From assembly GCA_021555105.2 (NCBI GenBank), contig CP134604.1, positions 558,001 to 622,000 of the forward strand: a DNA stretch of 64,000 nucleotides. Direction: 5' to 3'. The stretch comes from Thalassospiraceae bacterium LMO-JJ14. GTDB taxonomy: Bacteria; Pseudomonadota; Alphaproteobacteria; Rhodospirillales; Casp-alpha2. The notes below the pieces were generated by a model. The model was not told the origin of the DNA and searched no databases. It saw only the letters and a program-made list of their open reading frames with translations. The position numbers and the translations under genes are program-made. Shown here in pieces: positions 37,411 through 47,429 of the stretch. Each line of letters begins with the position of its first letter. Position 1 is the first letter of the stretch.

Positions 37411-38007
37411 ATGACACAACCTGCGGAAAATCTGGACACATTGCTGACACGGGTTCGGGCGTGCGACATTTGCCGTGATCATCTGCCGCTCGGGCCGCGT
37501 CCCGTGGTCAGGATCAGCGAAACGGCAAAAATTCTGATTATCGGCCAGGCCCCCGGCACCAAAGTCCATGAGACGGGGGTTCCCTGGGATGATCCCTCCG
37601 GCGAGCGGTTGCGCGGCTGGCTGGCACTCGATGTGGATAGATTCTATGACACATCGAAAATCGCCATCATGCCGACCGGGTTCTGCTATCCGGGCCGCGA
37701 CCCCAAGGGCGGCGACCTGCCGCCACGCCCTGAATGCGCACCGGCCTGGCACGGACCGTTGCGGAAACATCTTAAGGCTGTTCAATTAACTTTGCTTGTT
37801 GGCATGCATGCGCAGGCCTTCTGCCTGGGCGACAAGCGCAAGCGGACCATGACGGAAACGGTTCGCGCCTGGCGGGAATACGCGCCGGATGTCCTCCCGA
37901 TGCCGCATCCAAGCTGGCGGACAACCGCTTGGGCCAGGAAAAACCCCTGGTTTGAAGAGGAATTGGTGCCGGAAATTCGCCGACGCGTTAAGGTGTTGAT
38001 TTTCTAG
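37411..38007 (+). CDS. Uracil-DNA glycosylase superfamily protein
   Basis: 198 residues from ATG 37411. ILIIGQAPGTKVHETGVPWD is the first UDG motif (GQAPG), SGERLRGWLALD follows, and MPHPSWRTTAW the second (HPS). CDICRDHLPLGPRP near the start resembles the Cys-bearing N-terminus of related UDGs, but only two Cys are present there and no full iron-sulfur ligand set is evident. It may excise uracil or other deaminated bases; the exact subfamily is uncertain. Confidence 0.85.
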   Translation: MTQPAENLDTLLTRVRACDICRDHLPLGPRPVVRISETAKILIIGQAPGTKVHETGVPWDDPSGERLRGWLALDVDRFYDTSKIAIMPTGFCYPGRDPKGGDLPPRPECAPAWHGPLRKHLKAVQLTLLVGMHAQAFCLGDKRKRTMTETVRAWREYAPDVLPMPHPSWRTTAWARKNPWFEEELVPEIRRRVKVLIF

Positions 38008-38146
38008 GGGTTTGGCCGGAAGTTCTTGACAGGCATTGGAAATAAGGTCATTCCTTCGATCTAAGAATATAAGATCATATAATTGACCATCTTTGTATGG
38101 TGCGGCCCCGAACCAACGGGGTTCCTGAGTGTAACCGTCGGCAGGT

Positions 38147-39598
38147 ATGAAACGGGGATTCATGCATACCATTACCGACAACGACTTGTTCCACCGGTTG
38201 GCCTTTGATAATCCCTGGTGGGAATTCAAGGACTCGACCCGTGTCGCCTTTAAAAACCCGCCGAAACGGGCTTTTTTCCCTGCATTTTATGACCGTGTTG
38301 TGAACGCCGGTACCGGCAAGGTGGTTGTCCTTGCAGGGCCGCTCAGGGCCGGTAAAACCGTCATGATGCGCCAGATGGTGGCGCAGCTTGTCGAAAAAGG
38401 CGTGAAGCCGACCAGTATTCTGTATTGCTCGCTGACCACGCCTAGTTACACGGCTGCCGATCTTGCGATCCTGTTCGAAATGTTCTGCCGCCGCTACCGG
38501 CACGGACCGGATGCGGAAATCTATGTCTTCTTCGACGAGGTGCAGTACGCTCGGGATTGGGAAAAGCAGCTCCTGACACTGGCCAAAATGCGCCCGCGCG
38601 CCAAGATTGTCGGCACCGTTTCATCCGCAGCCCCCTCCATCGTCAGCGGCACCGAAGTCATGGATGGGAAGATGGAGATTTTCGTCCTGCCGCCACTGAC
38701 GTTTCTGGAGTTTCTGCGGTTTCGCGGAACCGAGGAAAAGCTTTTCGCTGCGACCGCCAGTGACCCGCAAAAAGGCGGCATGGCGCTGGCGCCGAACGGG
38801 TTGCCGGCGCTGAATCAGGAATTTCACCGCTACGTCAATTTCGGCGGCTTCCTTGAGGGGATATTGAGCGGCAAGGATGGCGTTCCGGCACCGGCATTCA
38901 TACGTGACGGCGTTGCCGACCGCGTGCTGCATAAGGATCTCGCGTCCCTTGCCGGGGTTAACGACCCGCAGGAACTGAACCGCTTGTTCGGGCTATTGGC
39001 CTTCAATACAGCACGTGAAGTGTCGATGGATGACCTTGCCAAGGCAACCGGGATCGCCAAGAACACGCTCAGGAAGTATCTCGATTATCTGGAGCAGGCG
39101 TTTCTAATCCGCCGCATCAACCGGGTCGACCGCGACGCCAAGAAGTTTCAGCGCCAGGTTTTCTTCAAGGTTTATCTGACCAGTCCGTCACTGTATGCGG
39201 CGCTGTTTGCGCCGGTGCCACCATCGGACCAGTTCTTCCAGCGTCTTGCCGAAACGGCGCTGATATCGCAGTGGCTCGGCTCGGCAGCGATTGAAAACCT
39301 CTATTATGCGAGCTGGCGCGGTGGCTCCGTCGATCTTTTGACGCTTCATCCGGAGACCGGCCAGCCGGACCATGTTTACGATCTCGACTGGCAGAACACT
39401 TATGTTCGGACCGACACACGGCCCGATCAGATGGTCAGCTTCGTGCGCGAGAATAATCCGAAAGCGACGACATATGTGCTGACAGGAAGCGTTGCACGAA
39501 CGGCGGTTATGAAAGGCGTTGACCTGACGTTGGCGCCGGTCGCGCTTTATACGTACTGGATCGAACGCGATCCTACGCTGAAATCATTCCACGATTAG
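38147..39598 (+). CDS. AAA-type ATPase with DUF4143-like C-terminus
   Basis: 483 residues (ATG 38162 is an alternative start, with GGGGA just upstream). The N-terminal ATPase has VVVLAGPLRAGKTVMMRQMV (Walker A) and IYVFFDEVQYARDWEKQLL (Walker B). After a winged-helix-like stretch (MDDLAKATGIAKNTLRKYLD) comes the DUF4143 domain with TALISQWLGSAAIENLYYAS and a PD-(D/E)xK-like VDLLTL segment. Proteins of this build are widespread, often horizontally acquired, and of unknown function. It stands alone; the 139 bp before it have TTGACA at 38026 but no clear -10. Confidence 0.8.
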   Translation: MKRGFMHTITDNDLFHRLAFDNPWWEFKDSTRVAFKNPPKRAFFPAFYDRVVNAGTGKVVVLAGPLRAGKTVMMRQMVAQLVEKGVKPTSILYCSLTTPSYTAADLAILFEMFCRRYRHGPDAEIYVFFDEVQYARDWEKQLLTLAKMRPRAKIVGTVSSAAPSIVSGTEVMDGKMEIFVLPPLTFLEFLRFRGTEEKLFAATASDPQKGGMALAPNGLPALNQEFHRYVNFGGFLEGILSGKDGVPAPAFIRDGVADRVLHKDLASLAGVNDPQELNRLFGLLAFNTAREVSMDDLAKATGIAKNTLRKYLDYLEQAFLIRRINRVDRDAKKFQRQVFFKVYLTSPSLYAALFAPVPPSDQFFQRLAETALISQWLGSAAIENLYYASWRGGSVDLLTLHPETGQPDHVYDLDWQNTYVRTDTRPDQMVSFVRENNPKATTYVLTGSVARTAVMKGVDLTLAPVALYTYWIERDPTLKSFHD

Positions 39599-39622
39599 GC
39601 CGCTGTCATGGTGTGTCGGGGC

Positions 39623-39832
39623 TTAGCCCCGGGCGCGCTGGTCGCGAAGCGCACGAAGGATCGGTTCGAAAAAGATCGAGACCAGAATGCCGGCGATGCC
39701 GAAGCAGAGCAGCATGGCGCCGCTGCCTAGGGCTTGTATAGATCCGTTGTGAAAGAAAATACCGACGCAGACAGCGCCGCCAATGACAGAGAATCCCGAT
39801 AAAAAATAGAGCACAACTTTCAGAGCAGCCAT
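39623..39832 (-). CDS. Small two-helix membrane protein, unknown
   Basis: 69 residues. KVVLYFLSGFSVIGGAVCVG and ALGSGAMLLCFGIAGILVSI are two membrane helices, and the C-terminus is basic (LRALRDQRARG). GGGGCGG lies about 7 nt before ATG 39832. I do not recognise a family. It is between convergent neighbours and could be a real small gene; codon positions look coding. Confidence 0.55.
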   Translation of the reverse strand: MAALKVVLYFLSGFSVIGGAVCVGIFFHNGSIQALGSGAMLLCFGIAGILVSIFFEPILRALRDQRARG

Positions 39833-39902
39833 ATCCGCCCCCCTTATTCATATGGTTAACGCCACCATGAAGAAAATAGGTTCATCGGTCAACTTATAAC
39901 GC

Positions 39903-39930
39903 TAAATAGCCCGGAATACCGGGCTATTTA
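39903..39930 (-). terminator. Terminator hairpin after argG
   Basis: TAAATAGCCCGG and CCGGGCTATTTA make a perfect 12-bp stem with loop AATA, 26 nt after the argG stop on the minus strand. The AT pairs at the base supply the U-rich side (CTATTTAGCG), so termination is plausible in either direction. Confidence 0.7.
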
Positions 39931-39955
39931 GGCGCTGTGAGCGTCGTGGGATGTA

Positions 39956-41167
39956 TTAAGATTGCTTGCGGCCGAGTAGACGCAGACGCAACGCATTCAG
40001 GCGGATAAAGCCCTGCGCATCGCGCTGGTCATAGACGTCGTCTTCCTCGAAGGTCACCATCGCCTCGTCATACAGTGAATTCGGCGACTTGCGTCCGGTG
40101 ATGATGACGTTGCCCTTATAGAGCTTGAGCCGCACGGTCCCGGTAACGCGTTCGGACGCCTTGTCGATGGCGGCCTGCAGCATTTCGCGCTCGGGGGCGA
40201 ACCAGAAGCCGTTATACAGCAGTTCCGCATAACGCGGCATTATCTCGTCCTTGGTGTGCATGGCGCCCTTCTCAAGGGTGATGCTTTCCATGGCGCGGTG
40301 CGCATGGAACAGCACCGTGCCGCCGGGTGTTTCATAAACGCCGCGGGACTTCATGCCGATAAAGCGGTTTTCGACGATGTCGATGCAGCCGACGCCGTTG
40401 CGCCCACCCATCTCATTGAGCTTGGTCAACAAGGTTGCCGGGCTCATCTTTTCACCGTTGATGGCAATGGGATCGCCACGCTCGAAATCGATGGTAATTT
40501 CTTCCGGCTTATCCGGCGCCGCCATCGGCGTCACCATGCGCGACAAGATATGATCGTAATCCGGCTCAATCCAAGGATCCTCGAGGATTTTACCTTCCGA
40601 CGAAATATGCAGAAGGTTGGCGTCCTGGCTGAAAGGCGCTTCGCCGCGCTTGTCCTTGGGAACCGGAATCTGATTTTGCTCAGCATATTCGATCAGCTTT
40701 GTGCGGCTCGTCAGATCCCATTCGCGCCACGGCGCGATGATTTTTATATTGGGCTCCAGCGCATAATAGCCAAGCTCGAAACGGACCTGGTCATTGCCTT
40801 TGCCAGTTGCGCCGTGCGAGACGGCGTCGGCACCGGTTTCACGTGCAATTTCGATCTGGCGTTTGGCAATCAGCGGCCGTGCAATGGAGGTACCGAGCAG
40901 GTACGTCCCTTCATAGAGCGCACCGGAGCGAAACATCGGGAACACGTAATCGCGGACGAATTCCTCGCGCAGGTCTTCGACATAGATTTCCTTGATGCCG
41001 AGCATTTCGGCTTTCTTGCGCGCCGGTTCGACCTCTTCACCCTGGCCGAGGTCGGCGGTGAAGGTGACGACTTCGCAATTATAGGTGTCCTTGAGCCATT
41101 TCAGGATGACCGAGGTATCGAGACCGCCCGAGTATGCGAGGACTACTTTTTTGACGTCGTTGCTCAT
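39956..41167 (-). CDS. argG: Argininosuccinate synthase
   Basis: 403 residues. [20 protein letters not shown] is the PP-loop ATP site; [20 protein letters not shown] and [20 protein letters not shown] are classic ArgG motifs, as is [20 protein letters not shown]. It joins citrulline and aspartate in arginine synthesis. Monocistronic here, ended by the hairpin at 39903-39930. Confidence 0.97.
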   Translation of the reverse strand: MSNDVKKVVLAYSGGLDTSVILKWLKDTYNCEVVTFTADLGQGEEVEPARKKAEMLGIKEIYVEDLREEFVRDYVFPMFRSGALYEGTYLLGTSIARPLIAKRQIEIARETGADAVSHGATGKGNDQVRFELGYYALEPNIKIIAPWREWDLTSRTKLIEYAEQNQIPVPKDKRGEAPFSQDANLLHISSEGKILEDPWIEPDYDHILSRMVTPMAAPDKPEEITIDFERGDPIAINGEKMSPATLLTKLNEMGGRNGVGCIDIVENRFIGMKSRGVYETPGGTVLFHAHRAMESITLEKGAMHTKDEIMPRYAELLYNGFWFAPEREMLQAAIDKASERVTGTVRLKLYKGNVIITGRKSPNSLYDEAMVTFEEDDVYDQRDAQGFIRLNALRLRLLGRKQS

Positions 41168-41268
41168 GCGTGTGCGCTTTCAAAATCTGAATGTGGTGAA
41201 GCGCGCGCAGTATATTGATCCCGTCCGCTTCGTAAAGGCGGATCGGGGCGGAAAAGGAAAACCCACTA

Positions 41269-41523
41269 TCAGGCGAACGCGTAGACAGCCATCACCCGGT
41301 CGATGACCTCGTCGACCATCTGCCGCTGCGCGTCGCCCATGTAATCGAGATCACGCTCGGTCAGGCCGAACGACAGCAGTATTTGTTCGCGCTCAGGCGC
41401 GATTAGGGAAAGCGGTTCGTCGTCGGGTAACGCCGGTATGCCGGACATTGCAGCCTTGGCGGCCTTGTCGCTTCCGCACAGGCCCTCAACCAGGGCTTCG
41501 AACGTCATGGGATCCAGTAACAC
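41269..41523 (-). CDS. Small acidic helical protein, unknown
   Basis: 84 residues: an acidic N-terminal helix (FEALVEGLCGSDKAAKAAM), then EREQILLSFGLTERDLDYMG and a C-terminal helix QRQMVDEVIDRVMAVYAFA. The middle motif also occurs in the protein encoded at 42072-42560 (see findings). I recognise no named domain. An upstream GGAGAAG supports the start. Confidence 0.6.
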   Translation of the reverse strand: MLLDPMTFEALVEGLCGSDKAAKAAMSGIPALPDDEPLSLIAPEREQILLSFGLTERDLDYMGDAQRQMVDEVIDRVMAVYAFA

Positions 41524-41608
41524 GGGACTTCTCCTTCGCTCTGAAAGATAAGCTATTGAAGACCGGGCACTGTTTAGAAAAGCTTAAGTTGCAGGGAAGG
41601 TATTTTGC

Positions 41609-41986
41609 TCAGGAAATGGTGATTTCGGAACCGATATCGTAAAACGCGATGTAGCCGCTGATTTCGGCGACACCGAGAAGTGGTGCCGGATAGGACCATG
41701 CGATATTTTCAGCGCCTGTATTACCCGTCTTGAGGTGGAAGTACTCGGCCTTGCCCTTGTGCGGGCAAATGGTCGTTTTATCAGAGGGCTGCAAAAGCGC
41801 CATTTTAACGTCCAGGCGCGGAAAATAATACCGCGGCGGATATCCCGGTTCGTGCAAAACGACGGGCGCAGAGCTTTCCGCCAGCAGGGTGCCTCCGAAA
41901 TGAACGGAGACAGGCGCCGGGCTGATGGTGACGTTAATGGCGATATTTTTCGGGCTTCTGTGAGGCAAGGGCGATTTCGACTTCAA
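41609..41986 (-). CDS. DUF427 domain protein
   Basis: 125 residues, one DUF427 domain: VHFGGTLLAESSAPVVLHEP, GYPPRYYFPRLDVKMALLQP, TTICPHKGKAEYFHL with the conserved Cys/His/Lys, and AWSYPAPLLGVAEISGYIAF. The family is common in Actinobacteria and Alphaproteobacteria; it lacks an assigned biochemical function. It stands between two small genes that share a motif. Confidence 0.88.
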   Translation of the reverse strand: MKSKSPLPHRSPKNIAINVTISPAPVSVHFGGTLLAESSAPVVLHEPGYPPRYYFPRLDVKMALLQPSDKTTICPHKGKAEYFHLKTGNTGAENIAWSYPAPLLGVAEISGYIAFYDIGSEITIS

Positions 41987-42071
41987 AACAGCTTATGACC
42001 CACAAGACATACGCCGAATCCTTGAAATATTCAAAAATTGCGTATGTAAATTGCCTAAGAGGCGGCAGAAA

Positions 42072-42560
42072 TTACCCGGTCGATTCTTCCTTTTCAGCCT
42101 CATTTTTGCGGTCGGGCTCATGAGAATTGTCGAGTTCCTGCATCAGCAAAACGCCGGCGCCGAGACCGTTCGGTGCGGCACGGACCTCGTCGGCCAGGCC
42201 GTCGGCCGGACTTGCTTTACTGTTTTTATCGTCATCAAGCGTCCCCTCGGCGGCGAGGCGTTGCTGAATTTCCAACGCAATCATCTTTTCGATTTTGTTG
42301 CGCTGCTCAGGCGACATGTTTTCAAGATCACCCTCTGTAAGCCCCATGGAGGCTAGGATTTTCTCGCGCAGTTCTTCCATTTTCTTGGCGTGGATTTCAT
42401 CGGCATAGGCGCCGAAACCCTTGTCGCGGATATCATCGAGTGTGCGCCGGAAATCGCTTTTCCAGGCAGGCTCCTGATCGATCGGGGCCTTCTTGCTGCC
42501 GCTCATCGCCGGCATGGAGGTTGCGCCATAGGCATTTACATTGTCTGAATTGTCGAACAT
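42072..42560 (-). CDS. Hypothetical helical protein with repeat-motif shared with 41269-41523
   Basis: 162 residues. DQEPAWKSDFRRTLDDIRDK, then GFGAYADEIHAKKMEELREK, then ILASMGLTEGDLENMSPEQR, and an acidic low-complexity C-terminus. It resembles small alphaproteobacterial proteins with a helical core and no catalytic residues. 72 nt upstream of rlmN on the same strand, but separated by a non-coding gap. Confidence 0.6.
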   Translation of the reverse strand: MFDNSDNVNAYGATSMPAMSGSKKAPIDQEPAWKSDFRRTLDDIRDKGFGAYADEIHAKKMEELREKILASMGLTEGDLENMSPEQRNKIEKMIALEIQQRLAAEGTLDDDKNSKASPADGLADEVRAAPNGLGAGVLLMQELDNSHEPDRKNEAEKEESTG

Positions 42561-42632
42561 GGGATCTTAGCTCCTCTGTCTCTCCCCTGGAATTTGAGAA
42601 AAGAGAAGCAAGAGCGGGGCCAAAATTCCGGT

Positions 42633-43748
42633 TCAGGCGGTTTCAGCGCGATCTGAAAATTTTCGCGCCCGCTCGGAGGCCGATTTCAACTGTCCGCATG
42701 CGGCCATGATATCGCGGCCGCGCGGCGTGCGGACAGGCGAGGAATAGCCCGCATCGTTGACGATTTGCGCAAATTTGTGAATGCGGTTGTTGGACGAGCA
42801 TTCGTAAACCGTCCCTGGCCAAGGGTTGAACGGGATCAGATTGATTTTTGCCGGAATGCCCCGGACCAGTCGGACCAGTTCATGGGCGTCTGCATCGCTG
42901 TCGTTGACGCCCGCCAGCATGACATATTCGAACGTGATGCGCCGGGCATTCGACGAGGTCGGATAACGGCGGCAGGCATCCAGCAGTTCGGCAATCGGCC
43001 ACTTCTTGTTGATCGGCACCAGCTCGTCGCGCAGGTCATCGCGCACGGCATGCAGGCTGATCGCGAGGTTCACGCCAAGTTCAGCGCCGCAGCGCTCGAT
43101 CTCCGGTACGATGCCGGATGTCGATAGCGTGATACGGCGCTTGGAAAGCGCGATGCCGTCACCGTCCATGACGATGGTCAGGGCCTTGGCCACGTTCTCG
43201 TAATTGAACAGCGGTTCACCCATGCCCATCATGACGATGTTCGAAAGCTGGCGGCTGCCGTCGCTGGGCGACGGCCATTCGCCATAGCTGTCGCGCGCGG
43301 CCATGAACTGACCGACGATCTCGCCCGCCGTCAGGTTGCGCACCATCGGTTGCGTACCGGTGTGGCAGAACTTGCAGGCCAGCGTGCAGCCGACCTGGCT
43401 CGAGACGCAGACCGCGCCGCGGTCTTCCTCGGGAATGTGGACGGTTTCGACTTCTTTGCCGTCGGCAAGCCTGAACAGCCATTTCCGCGTTCCGTCGCTT
43501 GACGTCTGTTCGGTTGCAATGCCGGGCCGTGTCACCTTGTGGGTCTCGGCGATCTTGGCGCGAAAGTCCTTGGACAGCGTCGTCATTTCAGCGAAATCGG
43601 TTGCACCCTGATGATAGATCCAGTGCCACAGCTGCTTGGCACGGAACGGTTTCTCGCCAAGGCGCGTCAATTCGTCCGCCAGTTCGTCGCGGCTCAACCC
43701 GACCAGTTCGGTGCGGGGATCGTCAGGCGTGTTTATCAGTGTGCTCAT
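42633..43748 (-). CDS. rlmN: Dual-specificity 23S rRNA A2503 / tRNA A37 C2-methyltransferase
   Basis: 371 residues from ATG 43748. Radical-SAM cluster motif [13 protein letters not shown] (C-x3-C-x2-C) lies near residue 115. The [16 protein letters not shown] motif and [15 protein letters not shown] follow, and [20 protein letters not shown] is typical of RlmN. The C-terminal part contains [18 protein letters not shown] with the second methyl-carrying Cys. It is divergent from the MFS transporter. Confidence 0.96.
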   Translation of the reverse strand: MSTLINTPDDPRTELVGLSRDELADELTRLGEKPFRAKQLWHWIYHQGATDFAEMTTLSKDFRAKIAETHKVTRPGIATEQTSSDGTRKWLFRLADGKEVETVHIPEEDRGAVCVSSQVGCTLACKFCHTGTQPMVRNLTAGEIVGQFMAARDSYGEWPSPSDGSRQLSNIVMMGMGEPLFNYENVAKALTIVMDGDGIALSKRRITLSTSGIVPEIERCGAELGVNLAISLHAVRDDLRDELVPINKKWPIAELLDACRRYPTSSNARRITFEYVMLAGVNDSDADAHELVRLVRGIPAKINLIPFNPWPGTVYECSSNNRIHKFAQIVNDAGYSSPVRTPRGRDIMAACGQLKSASERARKFSDRAETA

Positions 43749-43843
43749 GGGCGCGGGGTGTACACCCAAATCGGCTCAGCGCCAAGGGGGCAGGTGAGCG
43801 GCGCGGGCTTGGCGGCAGGTGGGGAATGCTCTAAAGCCATACT

Positions 43844-45079
43844 ATGGCCGTATCCGGGAACGAGCGTTCGGGGAAAGGGAAGGCGCTGATCCTGTTGGCG
43901 TTGGCCGAAGTGTTGGCGTTGTCGCTTTGGTTTTCGGCCAGCGCCGTGGTCCCGGCCCTGAAGCTCGAGGCCGGCATTTCGGATACGCAAGCATCCCTAT
44001 ACACCAGCGCCGTTTCCATCGGCTTCGTTGGCGGAACGCTGTTAAGCGCGGTGCTGGTGCTGGCGGACCGCGTGCCGCCGATCCGGCTGTTTGCGCTGTC
44101 CGCACTCGCCGCTGCCGTGTTCAATGCGGGTATTCTGTTTCTGGATCCGTCATCGTTTTCGGTGATCGTGCTGCGGTTTCTGACAGGTGTCTGCATGGCC
44201 GGAGTATATCCGGTCGGGATGAAGCTCGCGTCATCCTGGGCCCGGCGCGATCACAGGAACGATACGGGATTTTTGGTCGGGCTTCTGGTGGGCGCGCTGA
44301 CACTGGGTTCGGCATTGCCGTATCTGTTCAACGTCGCCGGCGGCGTCGACTGGCACTTCACCATTGCCGCGGCCTCCATGGCAGCGGTGCTGGCGGCGCT
44401 GCTGATATTGCAAAGCACCCCGGGGCCGGGGCTGGCCCCGGCGGCACCGTTCAATCCGGCAGCCATGCTGGATGCCTGGCGCAATCGCCCGCTGCGTCTC
44501 GCCAATCTCGGGTACTTCGGGCACATGTGGGAGCTGTATGCCATGTGGGGCTGGATCGGGTTTTACCTGAGCGCCAGCTTTACCGAGAGCGGCTTGCCCG
44601 AGCCGGTGTTCTGGGCCGGTGCGGCGACGTTCCTGGTTATTGCCGCAGGGGGTGGCGGGTCGATGGTGGGCGGATTGTTCGCCGACCGGATGGGGCGAAC
44701 GACACTGACAATCGGCGCCATGACGATCAGCGGACTGTGTGCCGCAAGCGCGGGATTTCTGTTCGGCGGTATCCCGTTGGCGATGGTCGCGTTGTGCCTT
44801 GTCTGGGGGGCGACGGTGGTCGCCGATTCGGCGCAGTTTTCGTCCTGTGTGATTGAGCTCGCCGACCCCCGCTACGTCGGCACCATGCTGACGGTGCAGA
44901 CCTGCATCGGATTTTCCCTGACGCTTCTGACGATCCACGCCTTGCCGGTATTTGCGGGACACTTCGGCTGGCAATGGGCGATGGCCCCGCTCGCCATCGG
45001 CCCGGCACTCGGTGTCGTCGCCATGGCTTTGTTGCGCGCGGACCCGGCCAGCAGCAAACTCGCGGGCGGACGCCGCTAG
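43844..45079 (+). CDS. MFS transporter
   Basis: 411 residues with about 12 hydrophobic segments. ALAEVLALSLWFSASAVVPA opens it, then LYTSAVSIGFVGGTLLSAVL and FLTGVCMAGVYPVGMKLASS; the second half has WGWIGFYLSASFTESGLPEP and GGGSMVGGLFADRMGRTTLT (G-x-x-x-D-x-x-G-R loop). The CynX/NimT-like class seems closest. Substrate unknown. Convergent with the EamA gene, whose stop is the next base. Confidence 0.87.
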   Translation: MAVSGNERSGKGKALILLALAEVLALSLWFSASAVVPALKLEAGISDTQASLYTSAVSIGFVGGTLLSAVLVLADRVPPIRLFALSALAAAVFNAGILFLDPSSFSVIVLRFLTGVCMAGVYPVGMKLASSWARRDHRNDTGFLVGLLVGALTLGSALPYLFNVAGGVDWHFTIAAASMAAVLAALLILQSTPGPGLAPAAPFNPAAMLDAWRNRPLRLANLGYFGHMWELYAMWGWIGFYLSASFTESGLPEPVFWAGAATFLVIAAGGGGSMVGGLFADRMGRTTLTIGAMTISGLCAASAGFLFGGIPLAMVALCLVWGATVVADSAQFSSCVIELADPRYVGTMLTVQTCIGFSLTLLTIHALPVFAGHFGWQWAMAPLAIGPALGVVAMALLRADPASSKLAGGRR

Positions 45080-45937
45080 TTACCCGGTCGCCAGCAACGC
45101 CACACCCGTCACAATCACAACGGCCCAGCCGAGGCGGCGCTTCAGATCGCCTTCGTGCAGCAAGATGCTGCCCATGAGCACCGTCAGTAAGACGCTGCTT
45201 TCGCGCAACGGGGCGACATAGACAACGGGGGTGAGGGTCATCGCATACAGCACCAGAATATACGCCAACGGGCTGATCGCGGCGACGACGAAGATCGCCA
45301 GTTTCTGTTCTTTCCAGAAGGTTCTGACGGTCTGTAGTCGGCGCAGACCGATCGGTGCCAGAAACAGCGCGCGGCAGATCAGCCCGGTGATTTCCAGCAC
45401 CAGCGGTGAAATCATGATCGTCGACACGGCGTGCGCGTCCCAGACCGTATAGCAACCGATGAACGTGCCCGACCCGATCCCGAACAGCAGAGATGTGCGA
45501 AAGTTGTCCGGGCGTTTGGAAAAGCCGCCGGTCAGACTGACAACGCCGATAATGATAATAACGGCGCCGACGGCCAGTTGTACTGAGATGGCTTCGCCCA
45601 GAATCAGGACGGCCATGGATACCGAAAGCAGGGGGCCGGTGGCGCGCGCCGTCGGATAGACCAGCGACAGGTCGCCGCTGCGGTAGCCGGCCTGCAACAG
45701 CAGGAAGTATCCAAGGTGAATGATCGCGCTGCCGACGACGAAGCCCAACTCGAGCCACCCGAAGGTGGGTTTTTCCATGACGAAGACGAAAATCGCCACC
45801 GGCATGTAAATGATGCTGGAGACGACGGCAAACATCCACGCCAACTCGGCACCGCCGTTCAGGCGTTTGACGAAAAAATTCCAGGTGGCGTGGCAAAAGG
45901 CGGCGGCAAGGACAAGAAGGAATGCAGTGACGGTCAT
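45080..45937 (-). CDS. EamA-family (DMT) transporter
   Basis: 285 residues with ten predicted membrane helices, in two EamA repeats. FLLVLAAAFCHATWNFFVKR is the first; ARATGPLLSVSMAVLILGEA and SVQLAVGAVIIIIGVVSLTG are characteristic, and the second repeat ends VLLTVLMGSILLHEGDLKRR. Likely exports or imports a small metabolite. 45938-46153 holds no gene I can support. Confidence 0.85.
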   Translation of the reverse strand: MTVTAFLLVLAAAFCHATWNFFVKRLNGGAELAWMFAVVSSIIYMPVAIFVFVMEKPTFGWLELGFVVGSAIIHLGYFLLLQAGYRSGDLSLVYPTARATGPLLSVSMAVLILGEAISVQLAVGAVIIIIGVVSLTGGFSKRPDNFRTSLLFGIGSGTFIGCYTVWDAHAVSTIMISPLVLEITGLICRALFLAPIGLRRLQTVRTFWKEQKLAIFVVAAISPLAYILVLYAMTLTPVVYVAPLRESSVLLTVLMGSILLHEGDLKRRLGWAVVIVTGVALLATG

Positions 45938-46153
45938 AGGGGTTCCCGCAGTTGGTTGTTAAAAGGCATGCAACAGCACGCCTCTCCAACCCCTCTAGAA
46001 TTTTCGTCCTCGGGTGTCTGCCGTACACGGCTCATGACGGCGCTCGGTCCAGGCTTGGCGCATTCAACATGTGCGCAACGGAACCCTAGCCGCACTTGGA
46101 TAGGCGGATTCAGTATAGGCTTTTATCTGAACTGGTAAAGTTCGCGGGGTCTT

Positions 46154-47053
46154 TTAAATGTCCGGCGCATCGATGCCGTTCTGGCGGCATGCGGCGACGA
46201 GGGTGTTCCTGAGCAGACATGCAATCGTCATCGGCCCGACCCCGCCGGGTACCGGCGTGATCGCGGATGCCGCCGTGGCGGCCGCGGCGAAATCGACATC
46301 GCCGACCAGCTTGGTATTGCCTTCGCCCTTTTCCGGCGCCGGTACGCGGTTGATACCGACATCGATGACGACGGCGCCAGGTTTGATCCAGTCACCCTGT
46401 ACCATTTCCGGACGGCCGACGGCGGCGACCAGAATATCGGCTTCGCGGCAACGTGCCGCAAGATCCTCGGTCCGGGAATGGGCAATGGACACGGTGCAGC
46501 TTTCGGCCAGCAAAAGAGCGGCCATCGGTTTGCCGACGATGTTGGAACGGCCCAATACAAGGGCGCGCTTACCGGACAGCTTGCCTTTGAAGTGATCCCT
46601 CAACATCAGCAGGCAGCCGTATGGCGTGCATGGCACCAGGGTTTCCTGGCCGGTCCATAAGCGGCCGACGTTGATGACGTGAAACCCGTCGACGTCCTTG
46701 TCCGGGTCGATCGTCGCCAGGACCTTGCTTTCGTCGATGTGGTCCGGCAGCGGCAGTTGTACCAGAATGCCGTTGCAGCCGGGATCGGCGTTCAGTTTTT
46801 CGATCAGCGTTAAAAGCTCGGTTTCGGGTGTCGCGGCATCGAGGCGATGCGTGACCGACGTCATCCCCGCTTCTTCGGTCTGTGTGCCCTTATTGCGGAC
46901 ATAGACCTGACTAGCCGGGTCTTCACCGACCAGAATGACGGTCAGGCAGGGCTTGATGCCATGGCCGGCGGTCAAGACCGCGACTTCCTTGGCAACCTGC
47001 TGGCGCAGGCCGGCGGCGAAGGCCTTGCCGTCAATGATGGTGGCGTCGCTCAT
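46154..47053 (-). CDS. folD: Methylenetetrahydrofolate dehydrogenase/cyclohydrolase
   Basis: 299 residues from ATG 47053. [20 protein letters not shown] and [20 protein letters not shown] are FolD signatures with the catalytic Lys/Tyr region; [20 protein letters not shown] binds [22 protein letters not shown] closes the protein. It interconverts C1-folates. It follows yggU by 13 nt on the same strand. Confidence 0.97.
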   Translation of the reverse strand: MSDATIIDGKAFAAGLRQQVAKEVAVLTAGHGIKPCLTVILVGEDPASQVYVRNKGTQTEEAGMTSVTHRLDAATPETELLTLIEKLNADPGCNGILVQLPLPDHIDESKVLATIDPDKDVDGFHVINVGRLWTGQETLVPCTPYGCLLMLRDHFKGKLSGKRALVLGRSNIVGKPMAALLLAESCTVSIAHSRTEDLAARCREADILVAAVGRPEMVQGDWIKPGAVVIDVGINRVPAPEKGEGNTKLVGDVDFAAAATAASAITPVPGGVGPMTIACLLRNTLVAACRQNGIDAPDI

Positions 47054-47066
47054 GTGTAAATTCCCC

Positions 47067-47429
47067 TCAACTTTTTTCGATACCGTGCAGCAGCGGGACG
47101 AGCCGCTGCATAAGTTCGTCGCCGTCGCCGGCAATCAGCAGTGTCTTGTTGCGGTCCGTCGCGCCCTGCACGATTTCAAGGTCCGACTTTCTGAGCCGCC
47201 ATGCTTTCGCCAGAAGTTTGATAACCGAAGCATTGGCGTTACCTTTCTCGGGAACGGCGGTGACGGCAATCTTGAGTGCGCCTTTTCCTTGTCCGTCGGC
47301 GACCACGCTGCCAATGGCGTCACGTGAAGCCTTGGGCGTGACGCGCAGGCGGACCTGAAGGCCGCGCGGGGTGGGCTGGAAAGGCGAGGTGGCGTCAGCC
47401 AATGCGGAGCGCGAGGCGGTATACGACAT
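47067..47429 (-). CDS. DUF167/YggU family protein
   Basis: 120 residues. [20 protein letters not shown] is the family start, with [20 protein letters not shown] and the [13 protein letters not shown] strand later. The family is small and alpha/beta, of unknown biochemical role, and often next to yggT as here. The start overlaps the yggT coding end by 35 nt; a later start without the overlap is possible. Confidence 0.85.
   Translation of the reverse strand: MSYTASRSALADATSPFQPTPRGLQVRLRVTPKASRDAIGSVVADGQGKGALKIAVTAVPEKGNANASVIKLLAKAWRLRKSDLEIVQGATDRNKTLLIAGDGDELMQRLVPLLHGIEKS

Noticed and set aside
38026-38083. Promoter for the AAA ATPase gene (TTGACA and a downstream TATAAT)
   Set aside because: The TTGACA and the TATAAT are 46 bp apart, so they do not form one promoter; neither has a good partner at 17 bp.
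45938-46138. Short plus-strand frame between the EamA gene and folD
   Set aside because: Continuation of an antisense frame over the EamA gene; no motif or ribosome site.
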